A DNA stretch of 64,000 bases, from positions 37,904 to 101,903 of the forward strand of contig UQDO01000003.1 in the NCBI GenBank assembly GCA_900539855.1. The letters run 5' to 3'. Origin of the DNA: an uncultured Oscillospiraceae bacterium. GTDB lineage: Bacteria > Bacillota > Clostridia > Oscillospirales > Acutalibacteraceae. The stretch's first letter is position 1; every line of letters begins with the position of its first letter. The notes below the pieces were generated by a model. That model was not told where the DNA came from and searched no databases. It saw only the letters and a list, made by a program, of their open reading frames with translations. Shown one piece after another: positions 15,404 through 23,482 of the stretch. A program made the translations under genes and the position numbers.

Positions 15404-17293
15404 ATGCCGCCTGTTTACGAATACGACAAGGTGCCGCCGCCACGGTCGGTAGGCGATGTGCCGCGGTTCTTAAAAGAACTGCTCGGCGGATTTTTCAAAA
15501 GATTTTTCTACATAGTGGGTATAGTATGGCAGACCGGTCACTGGATACTTTTTCTGATGACCTTTCTTGCGCTTTTCAACGGACTGACGCCGGTCATAGG
15601 TGCGCTGCTTTCAAAAGAAATAATTAACGAGCTGCAGGCGGCTAATACGCCGGTGTCGGAGTTTTTTCACTCGCGCATTTTCATGCTGCTCATCTATCTT
15701 TTTATCTACCGTGTTTTAAAAAGGCTCGCGCTGACTGCCGGGACCGCTGTGGACAATCTTTCGGGTGAGCTTGTGATAAAACAGATAAAGCTGCGGATCA
15801 TGAACAAGTCGCACGAGCTTGACCTGCAGTATTTCGACCTGCCGGAGTTTTATGAGAAGCTGGAAAACGCCAACCGCGAGGCAGGCATGCGGCCGATACA
15901 GGTCATAACAAAGACCTTTACCGCGGCAAGCACGCTGATTGAGCTTATAAGCTATATTGCGGTCATGGCGACCTCTCCGGGTCTTGGATTAGCCGCATTT
16001 ATAATAATGGCAGTGTCGCTGCCGTCGGCGATCATCAGCTTTATATACCGCAAGCGCAATTTCAATTACAAGCGCCGCCGCTCAAAGGACAGGCGCGAAA
16101 TGAATTATTATTCGGACGTTTTAGTCAATAAGGACATTGTTAAAGAGGTCCGCATCTTCGGATTGACCGATTTTTTTGCCGACAAGTTCAAAAAGGTGTT
16201 CGGCGAGTATTTCAAGGGACTGAGGACGCTTATTTTGTCCGAAAGCCTCTGGCAGATAGCGCTTGGTATAGTGTCGGTCATAGTTAACCTGTTTTTCTGC
16301 GGAATTGTGGCTTTAAGGGTGCTTTCCGGCGAGATAATGCTCGGTGATTACACCCTTTACACCGGAGCGATAATGTCTATCGCCACCTGTATAGCCACAC
16401 TTATATCGACCTCAGCCGGAGTTTACGAGGGAACGCTGTTTATAGATAATCTGATGTATTTTATGAACAAAAGCCCCAGCATCGTACCGACGGTCACACC
16501 CGGTGCTAAGGTCAAAAGAGATGCACCGCACACCATTGAGTTCAAAAATGTCAGTTTTCATTATCCGGGCAGTGAGAGGTGCGTGCTGCAAAATATAAAT
16601 ATAACCTTTTCGCCCGGGCAGACCACCGTGCTTGTGGGATTGAACGGTGCCGGCAAAACAACGCTTATAAAGCTGCTGACCAGACTTTATGATCCGACAG
16701 ACGGGGTGATATTGCTCGACGGCAGAGATATAAGGGAGTATGATCTCGAAAGCCTTTACGGTATGTTTGGAATTATTTTTCAGGATTTCGGCAGGTACGC
16801 CGTGACGGTCGGGGAAAACATTTCGTTCGGCGATCTGTCGCTTACGCCAAGTAACGATTCGCTTATGGAGGCAGCACGGCAGAGCAATGCCGACGGATTC
16901 ATAGAAAAGCTGCCGCAGGGGATTGACACACCGCTTACAAGACAGTTTGAAAGAACGGGATCGGAGCTGTCGGGCGGACAGTGGCAGAAGCTCGCCATCG
17001 CAAGGGCATTTTATTCAAGATCGGATATACTTGTTCTCGACGAGCCGACCGCATCGCTCGACCCGTTGGCAGAGCAGGAGATATTCAATGAATTTGACCG
17101 CCTGAGATCGGGCAAAATGAGTATTTTTGTTTCACACAGACTGTCGTCCGCCACAACGGCTGGGCAGATAATTGTGCTGGAAGGCGGCAGAGTGGCCGAA
17201 AAGGGTACGCATAAGGAGCTTATGGAGCAAAAGGGTAAATATTATAATCTGTTCAGCGTTCAGGCGAAGCGTTACGTTGAGGGGACAAAATAG
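15404..17293 (+). CDS. ABC transporter, fused permease and ATPase (exporter type)
   Basis: 629 residues from ATG 15404, preceded by RBS GGGGTGAA; a TATAAT box lies at 15380-15385 just upstream, so starts further upstream are unlikely. The N-terminal ~350 residues contain six membrane helices (MsbA-like TMD1). The C-terminal NBD has Walker A VGLNGAGKTTL, signature LSGGQWQKLAIARA, Walker B DILVLDEPTASLD and H-loop VSHRLSSA, all canonical. Such proteins work as homodimers exporting lipids, drugs or peptides. Single-gene unit. Substrate unknown. Confidence 0.92.
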   Translation: MPPVYEYDKVPPPRSVGDVPRFLKELLGGFFKRFFYIVGIVWQTGHWILFLMTFLALFNGLTPVIGALLSKEIINELQAANTPVSEFFHSRIFMLLIYLFIYRVLKRLALTAGTAVDNLSGELVIKQIKLRIMNKSHELDLQYFDLPEFYEKLENANREAGMRPIQVITKTFTAASTLIELISYIAVMATSPGLGLAAFIIMAVSLPSAIISFIYRKRNFNYKRRRSKDRREMNYYSDVLVNKDIVKEVRIFGLTDFFADKFKKVFGEYFKGLRTLILSESLWQIALGIVSVIVNLFFCGIVALRVLSGEIMLGDYTLYTGAIMSIATCIATLISTSAGVYEGTLFIDNLMYFMNKSPSIVPTVTPGAKVKRDAPHTIEFKNVSFHYPGSERCVLQNINITFSPGQTTVLVGLNGAGKTTLIKLLTRLYDPTDGVILLDGRDIREYDLESLYGMFGIIFQDFGRYAVTVGENISFGDLSLTPSNDSLMEAARQSNADGFIEKLPQGIDTPLTRQFERTGSELSGGQWQKLAIARAFYSRSDILVLDEPTASLDPLAEQEIFNEFDRLRSGKMSIFVSHRLSSATTAGQIIVLEGGRVAEKGTHKELMEQKGKYYNLFSVQAKRYVEGTK

Positions 17294-17319
17294 GGTAAAC
17301 CCGGCGGCAGGATCAGAAG

Positions 17320-17380
17320 TGATATGCACCCCATCTGTTAGACATTATATCATACTGCCTAACAAATGGGGTGCATATCA
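17320..17380. terminator. Long bidirectional terminator hairpin
   Basis: Arms TGATATGCACCCCAT (17320-17334) and ATGGGGTGCATATCA (17366-17380) are perfect, extended by six more pairs (CTGTTAG/CTAACAA). A T run follows on the plus strand and A-rich sequence precedes. It serves the convergent ABC exporter and IclR genes. Confidence 0.85.
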
Positions 17381-17409
17381 TTTTTCCTGCCGGTTTTAAT
17401 AATACTATT

Positions 17410-18168
17410 TTACAGTGAGCTGTTTTCTATTTCGTCACGGGTTCTTAAAACAAGATCGGAATATTTCTCAAGCGTTTCGTCGTCCATACGGTCCTTAGGC
17501 GCGGAAACGCTGAAGGCGTGGGTGTACTGCCCGTCGATATCGGCAATGGCAGCCGCGACGCAGCGCACGCCCAGTTCGTTTTCCTCGTTGTCAACCGCAT
17601 AGCCTTTAAGCCTTACCGTGTCAAGCTCCTTTACGAAGCTGTCATATTCGGTTATGGTAAATCCGGTCTTTTTTTCGTGCGGCGATGCATCCCATACCGC
17701 TCTTACCTCACTGTCCGGCAATGTTGCAAGTATCGCCTTTCCGACAGCCGTACATACCATGGGAAGTGAAAGTCCTATCTGCGATACCATGCGAACCGAG
17801 CTTTTCTGTGACTCAAATTTATCTATGTACACTATATTCGCACCGTCGCGGCTGACAAGGTGCACGGTCTCACCGCAGCTGCGCGAAAGCCTTTCAAACA
17901 TAGGTCTGGCGCGCCTTCTTATATCATAGCTGCCGAGCAGACCGGACGATATTTTAAGAAATTTGAGGGTAAGCCCGTAATGACCGGTGCGGCCGCTCTG
18001 TCTCACATAACCGAGCATCGTAAGCGTTCCGAGCAGGCGGCACACCGTCGTTTTGTGCAGTCCCGTGCCTGCCGATAATGCCGTTACCGACATCTCGCCG
18101 TTTTTACACATAAGCTCTATAAGGTCAAACGCACGCTCAACCGATTGTACGCCGGATTGTTCTGCCAT
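17410..18168 (-). CDS. IclR family transcriptional regulator (KdgR-like)
   Basis: 252 residues from ATG 18168 (RBS AGGAGAG; the longer frame lacks support). The N-terminal winged helix (SVERAFDLIELMCKNGEMSVTALSAGTGLHKTTVCRLLGTL) is classic IclR, followed by the GAF-like effector domain (GETVHLVSRDGANIVYIDKFES; AVGKAILATL). It is divergent from the KDPG aldolase/KDG kinase pair. A 19-bp palindrome in front of those genes is the likely operator. By analogy with KdgR it would sense 2-keto-3-deoxygluconate or a related sugar acid and release repression; that is inference from context. Confidence 0.9.
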   Translation of the reverse strand: MAEQSGVQSVERAFDLIELMCKNGEMSVTALSAGTGLHKTTVCRLLGTLTMLGYVRQSGRTGHYGLTLKFLKISSGLLGSYDIRRRARPMFERLSRSCGETVHLVSRDGANIVYIDKFESQKSSVRMVSQIGLSLPMVCTAVGKAILATLPDSEVRAVWDASPHEKKTGFTITEYDSFVKELDTVRLKGYAVDNEENELGVRCVAAAIADIDGQYTHAFSVSAPKDRMDDETLEKYSDLVLRTRDEIENSSL

Positions 18169-18298
18169 CAGTAACGCTCTCCTTTTAAGCGGTGCCGGTA
18201 TATAGAAACATAACACCGCTTTTTAAAACGGCGGTAACCGCAGTTACACGCCCTGCAAGAAATGATAGCACATTTTTTTATAATTTGCAATAAATCTC

Positions 18299-18326
18299 TT
18301 GACTTTTTGGCATTGTCTGTTACAAT
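18299..18326 (+). promoter_or_regulatory. Promoter of the KDPG aldolase/KDG kinase operon
   Basis: TTGACT (18299-18304), 16-bp spacer, TACAAT (18321-18326). The predicted start near 18333 lies just upstream of the palindromic operator. Confidence 0.7.
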
Positions 18327-18348
18327 ATAGTTGCACTATAAGAAACTG

Positions 18349-18367
18349 TGTTTCACAATGTGAAACA
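18349..18367. promoter_or_regulatory. 19-bp palindromic operator, probably for the IclR regulator
   Basis: TGTTTCACAATGTGAAACA is a perfect 9+1+9 palindrome about 16 bp downstream of the predicted transcript start and 17 bp upstream of the aldolase start codon. IclR/KdgR sites characteristically contain GTTTCA/TGAAAC half-sites. Binding here would block transcription. Confidence 0.75.
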
Positions 18368-18383
18368 AAAAGAGGTATTGAGT

Positions 18384-19025
18384 ATGAACAGTGTAATTGA
18401 AAAGATCAGCAATGCCGGAATAATCCCGGTCGTTAAGATCGATGACGCAGCAAATGCCAAAGCACTTGCCGGCGCACTTGTAAGAGGCGGACTTTGCAGT
18501 GCCGAGATAACCTTCCGTACCGACGCCGCCAAGGAGGCTATAAAGCTTATTAAGGAAAGCTATCCTCAGATGACCGTCGGCGCAGGTACCGTGCTTACCA
18601 CAAAACAGGTTGACGAGGCTATGGAGGCAGGCGCCGAGTTTATAGTAAGCCCCGGCTCCAATCCTGAAGTCATAAAATATTGTGTCGAAAAGGGCTACCC
18701 GATCGTTCCGGGTGTTGTCACCCCGTCTGAGATCGAGGCTGACATGGCTTTGGGACTTACATATCTCAAGTTTTTCCCGGCAGAGCCTGCAGGCGGTCTT
18801 AAGATGATAAAGGCTATGTCTGCCCCTTACCGTCAGATAAAGTTCATGCCGACCGGTGGTATCAGCCCGTCAAACGTAAGAGATTATCTTTCATGCAGCG
18901 CTATATTTGCCTGCGGCGGCAGCTGGATGGTTCCGTCCGACGCTATTGCAGCAGGTGATTTTGACAAAATAGAAAAGCTTGCAGCCGAGGCTGCCGCCAT
19001 TGTAAAGGAGATCAGATCGAAATGA
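18384..19025 (+). CDS. eda: KDPG/KHG aldolase
   Basis: 213 residues from ATG 18384 (RBS AGAGGT; the in-frame region upstream is the operator). Class I aldolase of the Entner-Doudoroff pathway, splitting 2-keto-3-deoxy-6-phosphogluconate to pyruvate and glyceraldehyde-3-phosphate. The Schiff-base Lys lies in YLKFFPAE. IIPVVKIDDA, AEITFRT and GAGTVL are family landmarks, and MPTGGISPSN binds phosphate. Coupled by 4 bp to the kinase gene that makes its substrate. Together they catabolise ketodeoxygluconate from pectin or uronic acids. Confidence 0.95.
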   Translation: MNSVIEKISNAGIIPVVKIDDAANAKALAGALVRGGLCSAEITFRTDAAKEAIKLIKESYPQMTVGAGTVLTTKQVDEAMEAGAEFIVSPGSNPEVIKYCVEKGYPIVPGVVTPSEIEADMALGLTYLKFFPAEPAGGLKMIKAMSAPYRQIKFMPTGGISPSNVRDYLSCSAIFACGGSWMVPSDAIAAGDFDKIEKLAAEAAAIVKEIRSK

Positions 19026-20044
19026 AAAAGGTCGTAACATTCGGTGAACTCATGCTTCGTTTAGCCCCGGAAGGGTACTACCGCTTTGTTCAGGCTGAGA
19101 CCTTCGGTGCAACCTTCGGCGGCGGTGAAGCCAACGTCGCGGTCAGCCTTGCAAACTACGGTCTTGATGCCGCGTTCGTCACAAAGCTCCCGACCCACGA
19201 AATAGGTCAGATGGCGGTCAATTCGCTCCGCCGCTACGGTGTTGACACCTCTTATATCACAAGAGGCGGCGACAGGGTAGGTATATACTATCTTGAAAAG
19301 GGCGCGTCACAGCGTCCGTCAAAGGTCATTTATGACCGTGCATATTCCGCAATAGCTCTGGCTTCAAAGGAAGATTTCGATTGGGAAAAGATATTTGACG
19401 GAGCCGAATGGTTCCATTTCACCGGTATTACTCCGGCGCTCGGCGACAATGTTGCCGAGATATGCCTTGAAGCCGTAAAGGCTGCTAAAAAGCTCGGACT
19501 TAAGGTCAGCTGCGACCTTAACTACCGTAAGAAGCTGTGGACCCGTGAAAAGGCAGGCAAGGTTATGGCTGAGCTTATGCCTTATGTCGATGTGTGCATA
19601 GCAAATGAGGAGGACGCGTCGGATGTGTTCGGTATCAAAGCCGAAAACACCGATATCGAGGGCGGAAAGATAGACGGTGAAGGATACAAAGAGGTCGCAA
19701 AAAAGCTTAAGGACAGATTCGGCTTCTCATATGTCGCTATCACGCTCCGCAGCTCTATTTCCGCAAACGACAACGACTGGGCAGCCATGCTTTACGACGG
19801 AAACGACTGCTATTTCAGCCGCAAATATCATATGCACATCGTTGACCGCGTCGGCGGCGGCGACAGCTTCGGCGCAGGACTTATTTATGCCATGCTCGAC
19901 GGCAAGGATGCACAGGGTATCATAGAATTTGCCGTTGCCGCGAGCTGCCTCAAGCATTCTATCGAGGGCGACTACAACATGGTAAGCGTCGCCGAGGTTG
20001 AGAGCCTTGCAGGCGGTAATGCGAGCGGACGAGTTCAGCGCTGA
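19022..20044 (+). CDS. kdgK: 2-keto-3-deoxygluconate kinase (PfkB family)
   Basis: 340 residues. PfkB/ribokinase-type sugar kinase with N-terminal FGELMLRLAP and GGGEANVAVSLANYG. The C-terminal DRVGGGDSFGAGLIYA holds the anion hole and the catalytic Asp. PfkB kinases differ in substrate, but the overlap with the KDPG aldolase gene and the divergent KdgR-like regulator point to KDG phosphorylation. A strong terminator follows. Confidence 0.9.
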   Translation: MKKVVTFGELMLRLAPEGYYRFVQAETFGATFGGGEANVAVSLANYGLDAAFVTKLPTHEIGQMAVNSLRRYGVDTSYITRGGDRVGIYYLEKGASQRPSKVIYDRAYSAIALASKEDFDWEKIFDGAEWFHFTGITPALGDNVAEICLEAVKAAKKLGLKVSCDLNYRKKLWTREKAGKVMAELMPYVDVCIANEEDASDVFGIKAENTDIEGGKIDGEGYKEVAKKLKDRFGFSYVAITLRSSISANDNDWAAMLYDGNDCYFSRKYHMHIVDRVGGGDSFGAGLIYAMLDGKDAQGIIEFAVAASCLKHSIEGDYNMVSVAEVESLAGGNASGRVQR

Positions 20045-20085
20045 TAAATTTTAAAAAAGCCTACAAATAACTTGACATCCTATAA

Positions 20086-20125
20086 ACGGCAGTGCCCGGT
20101 CACTTTTGCGACCGGGCACTGCCGT
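20086..20125 (+). terminator. Strong terminator after kdgK
   Basis: Perfect 16-bp stem ACGGCAGTGCCCGGTC / GACCGGGCACTGCCGT (20086-20101, 20110-20125) with an 8-nt loop, then TTTTCTTC. It is probably shared with the convergent UbiX-like gene. Confidence 0.9.
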
Positions 20126-20147
20126 TTTCTTCATATTTTGTTGGCTT

Positions 20148-20666
20148 TCAGTTTATATCGGATGCTGAGAATACTGTTTGGAGGCAGCTGTCAAGATATT
20201 TTGTATCGGTATCGCCGCAAATTTGCGGCAGCATACATACAGTGACCCCGAGTGACGCCAGACCGGCGAGATTTCCGAGAGTTATTGCGCCGGGCGTAGG
20301 GCAGCTTACACAGACGGTAAGCCGCCGCCTTTGTATCATAAGCGATGCCAGCTGACCTAAAGACGAATCGGCACTTCCGGTCGCTATTTTTCCTATTGCC
20401 GGTGTCGAGCAGGGCAGCAACAGCAGCCTGTCTATATCTGTCCCCGCGCTTGACGAGAACCTTAAAACATCTGAATTATCCGGTTTTACGACACCGGGCT
20501 TTCTTCTTAAAAAGTCATAAAGTCTGCAGCCGGATTCGAGAAAAAACGCCCTGCTTCCATTTTCGGTCGCCATTACGCAAAGGTCGTGCTTTTCATAGAG
20601 CAGTTCTATCGCGCGATTTGAAAGCAGTGCACCGGAAGTGCCGGTTATACCAATTGCTATTCTCAT
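20148..20666 (-). CDS. UbiX-like flavoprotein (flavin prenyltransferase family)
   Basis: 172 residues from ATG 20666. The N-terminal RIAIGITGTSGALLSN is the UbiX/Pad1 flavin-binding loop (GITGxSGA). A later CSTPAIGKIATGSADSSLGQ corresponds to the PCSxxTLAxIAxGxxDNL block. The match is looser than in true UbiX (TPLS/REKPL region reads CPTPGAITLG), so it may bind FMN without prenyltransferase activity. No UbiD partner is in the window. Located next to the split TauE genes on the same strand (38-bp gap). Family likely, activity uncertain. Confidence 0.7.
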   Translation of the reverse strand: MRIAIGITGTSGALLSNRAIELLYEKHDLCVMATENGSRAFFLESGCRLYDFLRRKPGVVKPDNSDVLRFSSSAGTDIDRLLLLPCSTPAIGKIATGSADSSLGQLASLMIQRRRLTVCVSCPTPGAITLGNLAGLASLGVTVCMLPQICGDTDTKYLDSCLQTVFSASDIN

Positions 20667-20704
20667 TTTGTAATTTTTCTCCCTTTTGATCTTTAATACT
20701 TCCA

Positions 20705-21085
20705 CTATATGTTTTTGTTCATTTGACTATTCTTGCCGGTGAAAATAAGCTGGTACAGACCGAATGTGACCAGAAACACCGCAAATATTTTGGAAAGCAG
20801 AGCGGTTTCGATGAATTTTGCAAGAAGATATCCTCCGGCAGCGGCGACCGCACCGCCGCACCACATAAGCAGAACCTGCTTCCACACTATCTGTTTTTTT
20901 ACCGCATATATAACGGTGGCAAGCAGTCCCGTGGGCAGAAATGAAATAAGGTTGATGCCCTGTGCTTTCAGCTGTGGAACATGGGCAAAGGCGGTGAGAT
21001 ATATAAGCAGAACGCCGCCACCGCCCATGCCCATGGCTCCTATCATGCCCGACAGAAAGCCCGCTATGTGTGTCGTGATGTTCAT
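20705..21085 (-). CDS. TauE/SafE family half-size permease subunit, second gene
   Basis: 126 residues with four predicted membrane helices, containing the TauE repeat signature GFLSGMIGAMGMGGGGVLLIYL and the QGINLISFLPTG helix. Normal TauE/SafE proteins have ~250 residues and two such repeats; this gene encodes only one. The partner repeat is the next gene upstream (21098-21487), 12 bp away, so the two probably form a heterodimeric transporter for sulfite or an organic anion. Confidence 0.82.
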   Translation of the reverse strand: MNITTHIAGFLSGMIGAMGMGGGGVLLIYLTAFAHVPQLKAQGINLISFLPTGLLATVIYAVKKQIVWKQVLLMWCGGAVAAAGGYLLAKFIETALLSKIFAVFLVTFGLYQLIFTGKNSQMNKNI

Positions 21086-21097
21086 TTGTTTCTCCGT

Positions 21098-21487
21098 TTA
21101 TAAAAAAAGTCTGATACCTGCCCAGATCATAAATCCGGCAAATATCCTTTTGAGCCATTTGTCCGGAAATTTACCAAGCAGGAGCGAGCCTGCTGCGGCA
21201 CCTAAAAGGCATGAGGGAATATAAGGTGCGGCGTCGGTAAGCTTAACGCTGCCGGACAAAAGATACATAGAGGCACTGAGCAGTGACAGCGGCATTATCA
21301 CAGCCACCGAATTTGCGTGCGCCTTTTTGCGATTTAGTCCGCTCATGGTAAGCGCCGGCACGGCAAGCATACCGCCGCCGGCCCCTAAAAGTCCGTTTAC
21401 AAAGCCTGCCGCCGCTCCGTAAAGCAGCGACATAAATGTCTTTTTTGCTTTCTTTTCCAAGCGGCGACACGCCCTTTCTGTCATTAT
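21098..21487 (-). CDS. TauE/SafE family half-size permease subunit, first gene
   Basis: About 129 residues from ATG 21487, with four membrane helices and the TauE repeat GFVNGLLGAGGGMLAVPAL followed by KKAHANSVAVIMPLSLLSA. A longer frame begins at 21541, but a near-consensus promoter (TTGACT/TATAAT) overlaps that extension, so translation must start after it. The RBS is weak for ATG 21487; ATG 21433, after AAGAAAGC, is an alternative. It pairs with the downstream half-size gene as the missing half of a full-length permease. Confidence 0.8.
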   Translation of the reverse strand: MMTERACRRLEKKAKKTFMSLLYGAAAGFVNGLLGAGGGMLAVPALTMSGLNRKKAHANSVAVIMPLSLLSASMYLLSGSVKLTDAAPYIPSCLLGAAAGSLLLGKFPDKWLKRIFAGFMIWAGIRLFL

Positions 21488-21506
21488 TTTTTCAAGGTAA
21501 ACGTGC

Positions 21507-21535
21507 ATTATACCAATCCGGCGGCGCAAAGTCAA
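21507..21535 (-). promoter_or_regulatory. Promoter of the split TauE operon
   Basis: Minus strand: TTGACT (21535-21530), 17-bp spacer, TATAAT (21512-21507). It fixes the transcript start near 21500 and rules out the longest reading frame start at 21541. Confidence 0.75.
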
Positions 21536-21586
21536 CCGCATATTTGATTAGTTGTTGAATATGACGAATATTTGTATAAATCAACC

Positions 21587-21605
21587 AAAATACGAGTCGT
21601 ATTTT
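21587..21605. promoter_or_regulatory. 19-bp perfect palindrome upstream of the heterodimeric ABC exporter
   Basis: AAAATACGAGTCGTATTTT is a perfect 9+1+9 palindrome in the divergent region between the TauE operon and the ABC exporter. A TATAAT at 21653-21658 downstream may be the exporter's -10 box. No regulator gene is adjacent; MarR- or TetR-type operators often look like this. Confidence 0.6.
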
Positions 21606-21697
21606 ATAGCATGTTTTTGCCCCGATGTGCTGTACTTTTTTCGGATCCGGTTTATAATAATTAATGAGATGATTCGAGCAAAGGGAGGGGAACCTAT

Positions 21698-23482
21698 ATG
21701 CTCCAACTCAAATGGGTATGGAAAAACATGGAGGGAAAACGGCGGTTTTTTATAATAGGCATGCTGCTGTCGGTTGTTACAAGCGCCATGACGGTCATAA
21801 CGCCTAAGCTGACACAGTTGCTTATAGACGACGTTTTCCGGGGCAGCATGGAGGCACATATTTTTATAAATATCATAGCGATAATGATACTTGTAAAATT
21901 AATACGGTCATGCATGCGCTACCTTATGGTAAACTGCCTCGAAATATCGTCACAAAAGGTGCTTGTTACTATAGAAAGGGCAATGTTCGCCAACTTGGTA
22001 ACTCAGGAACCGGAGTTTTTTGACCGCAACCGCACCGGTGATATAATATCACGCGCCACAGGCGACCTTGATTACATACGCCATGTGGTAGCATGGATAT
22101 CATACACGTTTGTGGATTCGGTTGTGATGCTGCTGAGTGCTATCATAATGCTCAGCACCATGCATATAGGACTTACCGTGTCAATGCTTATAATAACCCC
22201 GCTTATCGGAATTATGGCATGGAGATATGCAAAATATATACGTCCGTTTTATGTGACGCTGAGAAACAAAAATGCCTACATAAACACCGTGGCGCAGGAA
22301 AACATCGCCGGAAACCGCGTTGTAAAGGCGTTTGCGCGTGAGGAATTTGAAAAGGAAAAGTTCAAAGCGTGCTGTGAGGACAGCATGGACTGCACGATAA
22401 ATATTGCGGTAAAGCATCAGATATTCGCGCAGACGCTCTCGTTTATAACCGATATGCTGGGAGTCATATTGATAGTGCTTGGCGGCTATTTTGTTATAAC
22501 CTCCGGCGGCAAGGAAGGTGTGTGGCAGCTGACATTGGGTGAGCTTGCTGCATTCTCCAGCATGAGAAATATGCTCGCAAATCCGCTCAAAAGCCTTGGA
22601 ACGGTCATAAACGACCTTCAGAGGTTCATGGCTTCAGCCGACAAGGTGATGGAGATATTCTACAGCCACCCCATAATACACGACCGTAACGACTGCGTCG
22701 ATACCGAAAAGCGCCTTGAGGGACGGATAAAATTCGATCATGTTTCGTTTTCCTACGGCGACCGTAAGGTGTTCAACGATATAAGTTTTGAGATCGAGCC
22801 GGGCGAGACCGTAGCGATAATGGGACCCACCGGTTCCGGTAAAACCGCACTTGTCAATCTGCTTTGCAGAATGTATGAGCCTGACAGCGGTCACATATAT
22901 ATCGACGGCACCGATTTACATATGTGGAAGCTGTCAAAGCTGCACAGCTCGATAGGCGTTGCCATGCAGGACGTTTTTCTGTTCTCGGATACCATTAAGG
23001 GCAACATAGCATACGGTGCTCCAGACATGGAGGAAAGCGACATTGAGGAGTATTCAAAGGTCGCAGACGCGCATGAGTTTATAGACGGACTGGATGAAAA
23101 ATACGAAACAATAGTAGGCGAGCGCGGAGTGGGCTTGTCGGGCGGACAGAAGCAGAGAATATCGCTCGCGAGGGCGCTTGCCGTAAAGCCGCCTATACTT
23201 GTGCTCGACGATACGACCTCTGCCGTCGACATGGAGACCGAAAAGCGAATACAGGATGCGCTGGAGGCGCTTGACTTCGACTGCACCAAAATAATAATCG
23301 CACAGCGCATATCATCGGTAAGACGCGCAAACCGAATATTCATCTTAAACGGCGGACGGCTTGAGATCGGCACACACGAATCGCTGTCGTCAAGACCCGG
23401 CTACTACCGTGAGATATGCCGGCTGCAGAACGTTTCTGATCTGCCGGTCATAGAGGGTGAAAAGGAGGTGCTTTCGCAGTGA
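21698..23482 (+). CDS. Heterodimeric ABC exporter subunit with degenerate ATP site (BmrC-like)
   Basis: 594 residues; RBS AGGGAGGGG before ATG 21698. Six membrane helices, then an NBD with Walker A GPTGSGKTALV and signature LSGGQKQRISLARA. The catalytic Glu after Walker B is Asp (ILVLDDTTSAVD) and the H-loop His is Gln (IIAQRISSV). These are hallmarks of the non-hydrolysing Walker site of heterodimeric exporters such as BmrCD and TM287/288. The next gene overlaps by 4 bp and supplies the partner. Likely multidrug or lipid export; substrate unknown. Confidence 0.93.
   Translation: MLQLKWVWKNMEGKRRFFIIGMLLSVVTSAMTVITPKLTQLLIDDVFRGSMEAHIFINIIAIMILVKLIRSCMRYLMVNCLEISSQKVLVTIERAMFANLVTQEPEFFDRNRTGDIISRATGDLDYIRHVVAWISYTFVDSVVMLLSAIIMLSTMHIGLTVSMLIITPLIGIMAWRYAKYIRPFYVTLRNKNAYINTVAQENIAGNRVVKAFAREEFEKEKFKACCEDSMDCTINIAVKHQIFAQTLSFITDMLGVILIVLGGYFVITSGGKEGVWQLTLGELAAFSSMRNMLANPLKSLGTVINDLQRFMASADKVMEIFYSHPIIHDRNDCVDTEKRLEGRIKFDHVSFSYGDRKVFNDISFEIEPGETVAIMGPTGSGKTALVNLLCRMYEPDSGHIYIDGTDLHMWKLSKLHSSIGVAMQDVFLFSDTIKGNIAYGAPDMEESDIEEYSKVADAHEFIDGLDEKYETIVGERGVGLSGGQKQRISLARALAVKPPILVLDDTTSAVDMETEKRIQDALEALDFDCTKIIIAQRISSVRRANRIFILNGGRLEIGTHESLSSRPGYYREICRLQNVSDLPVIEGEKEVLSQ

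Noticed and set aside
18348..18383. In-frame codons upstream of the KDPG aldolase ATG as part of the protein
   Set aside because: They coincide with the palindromic operator and lack an RBS; family members begin at the ATG at 18384.
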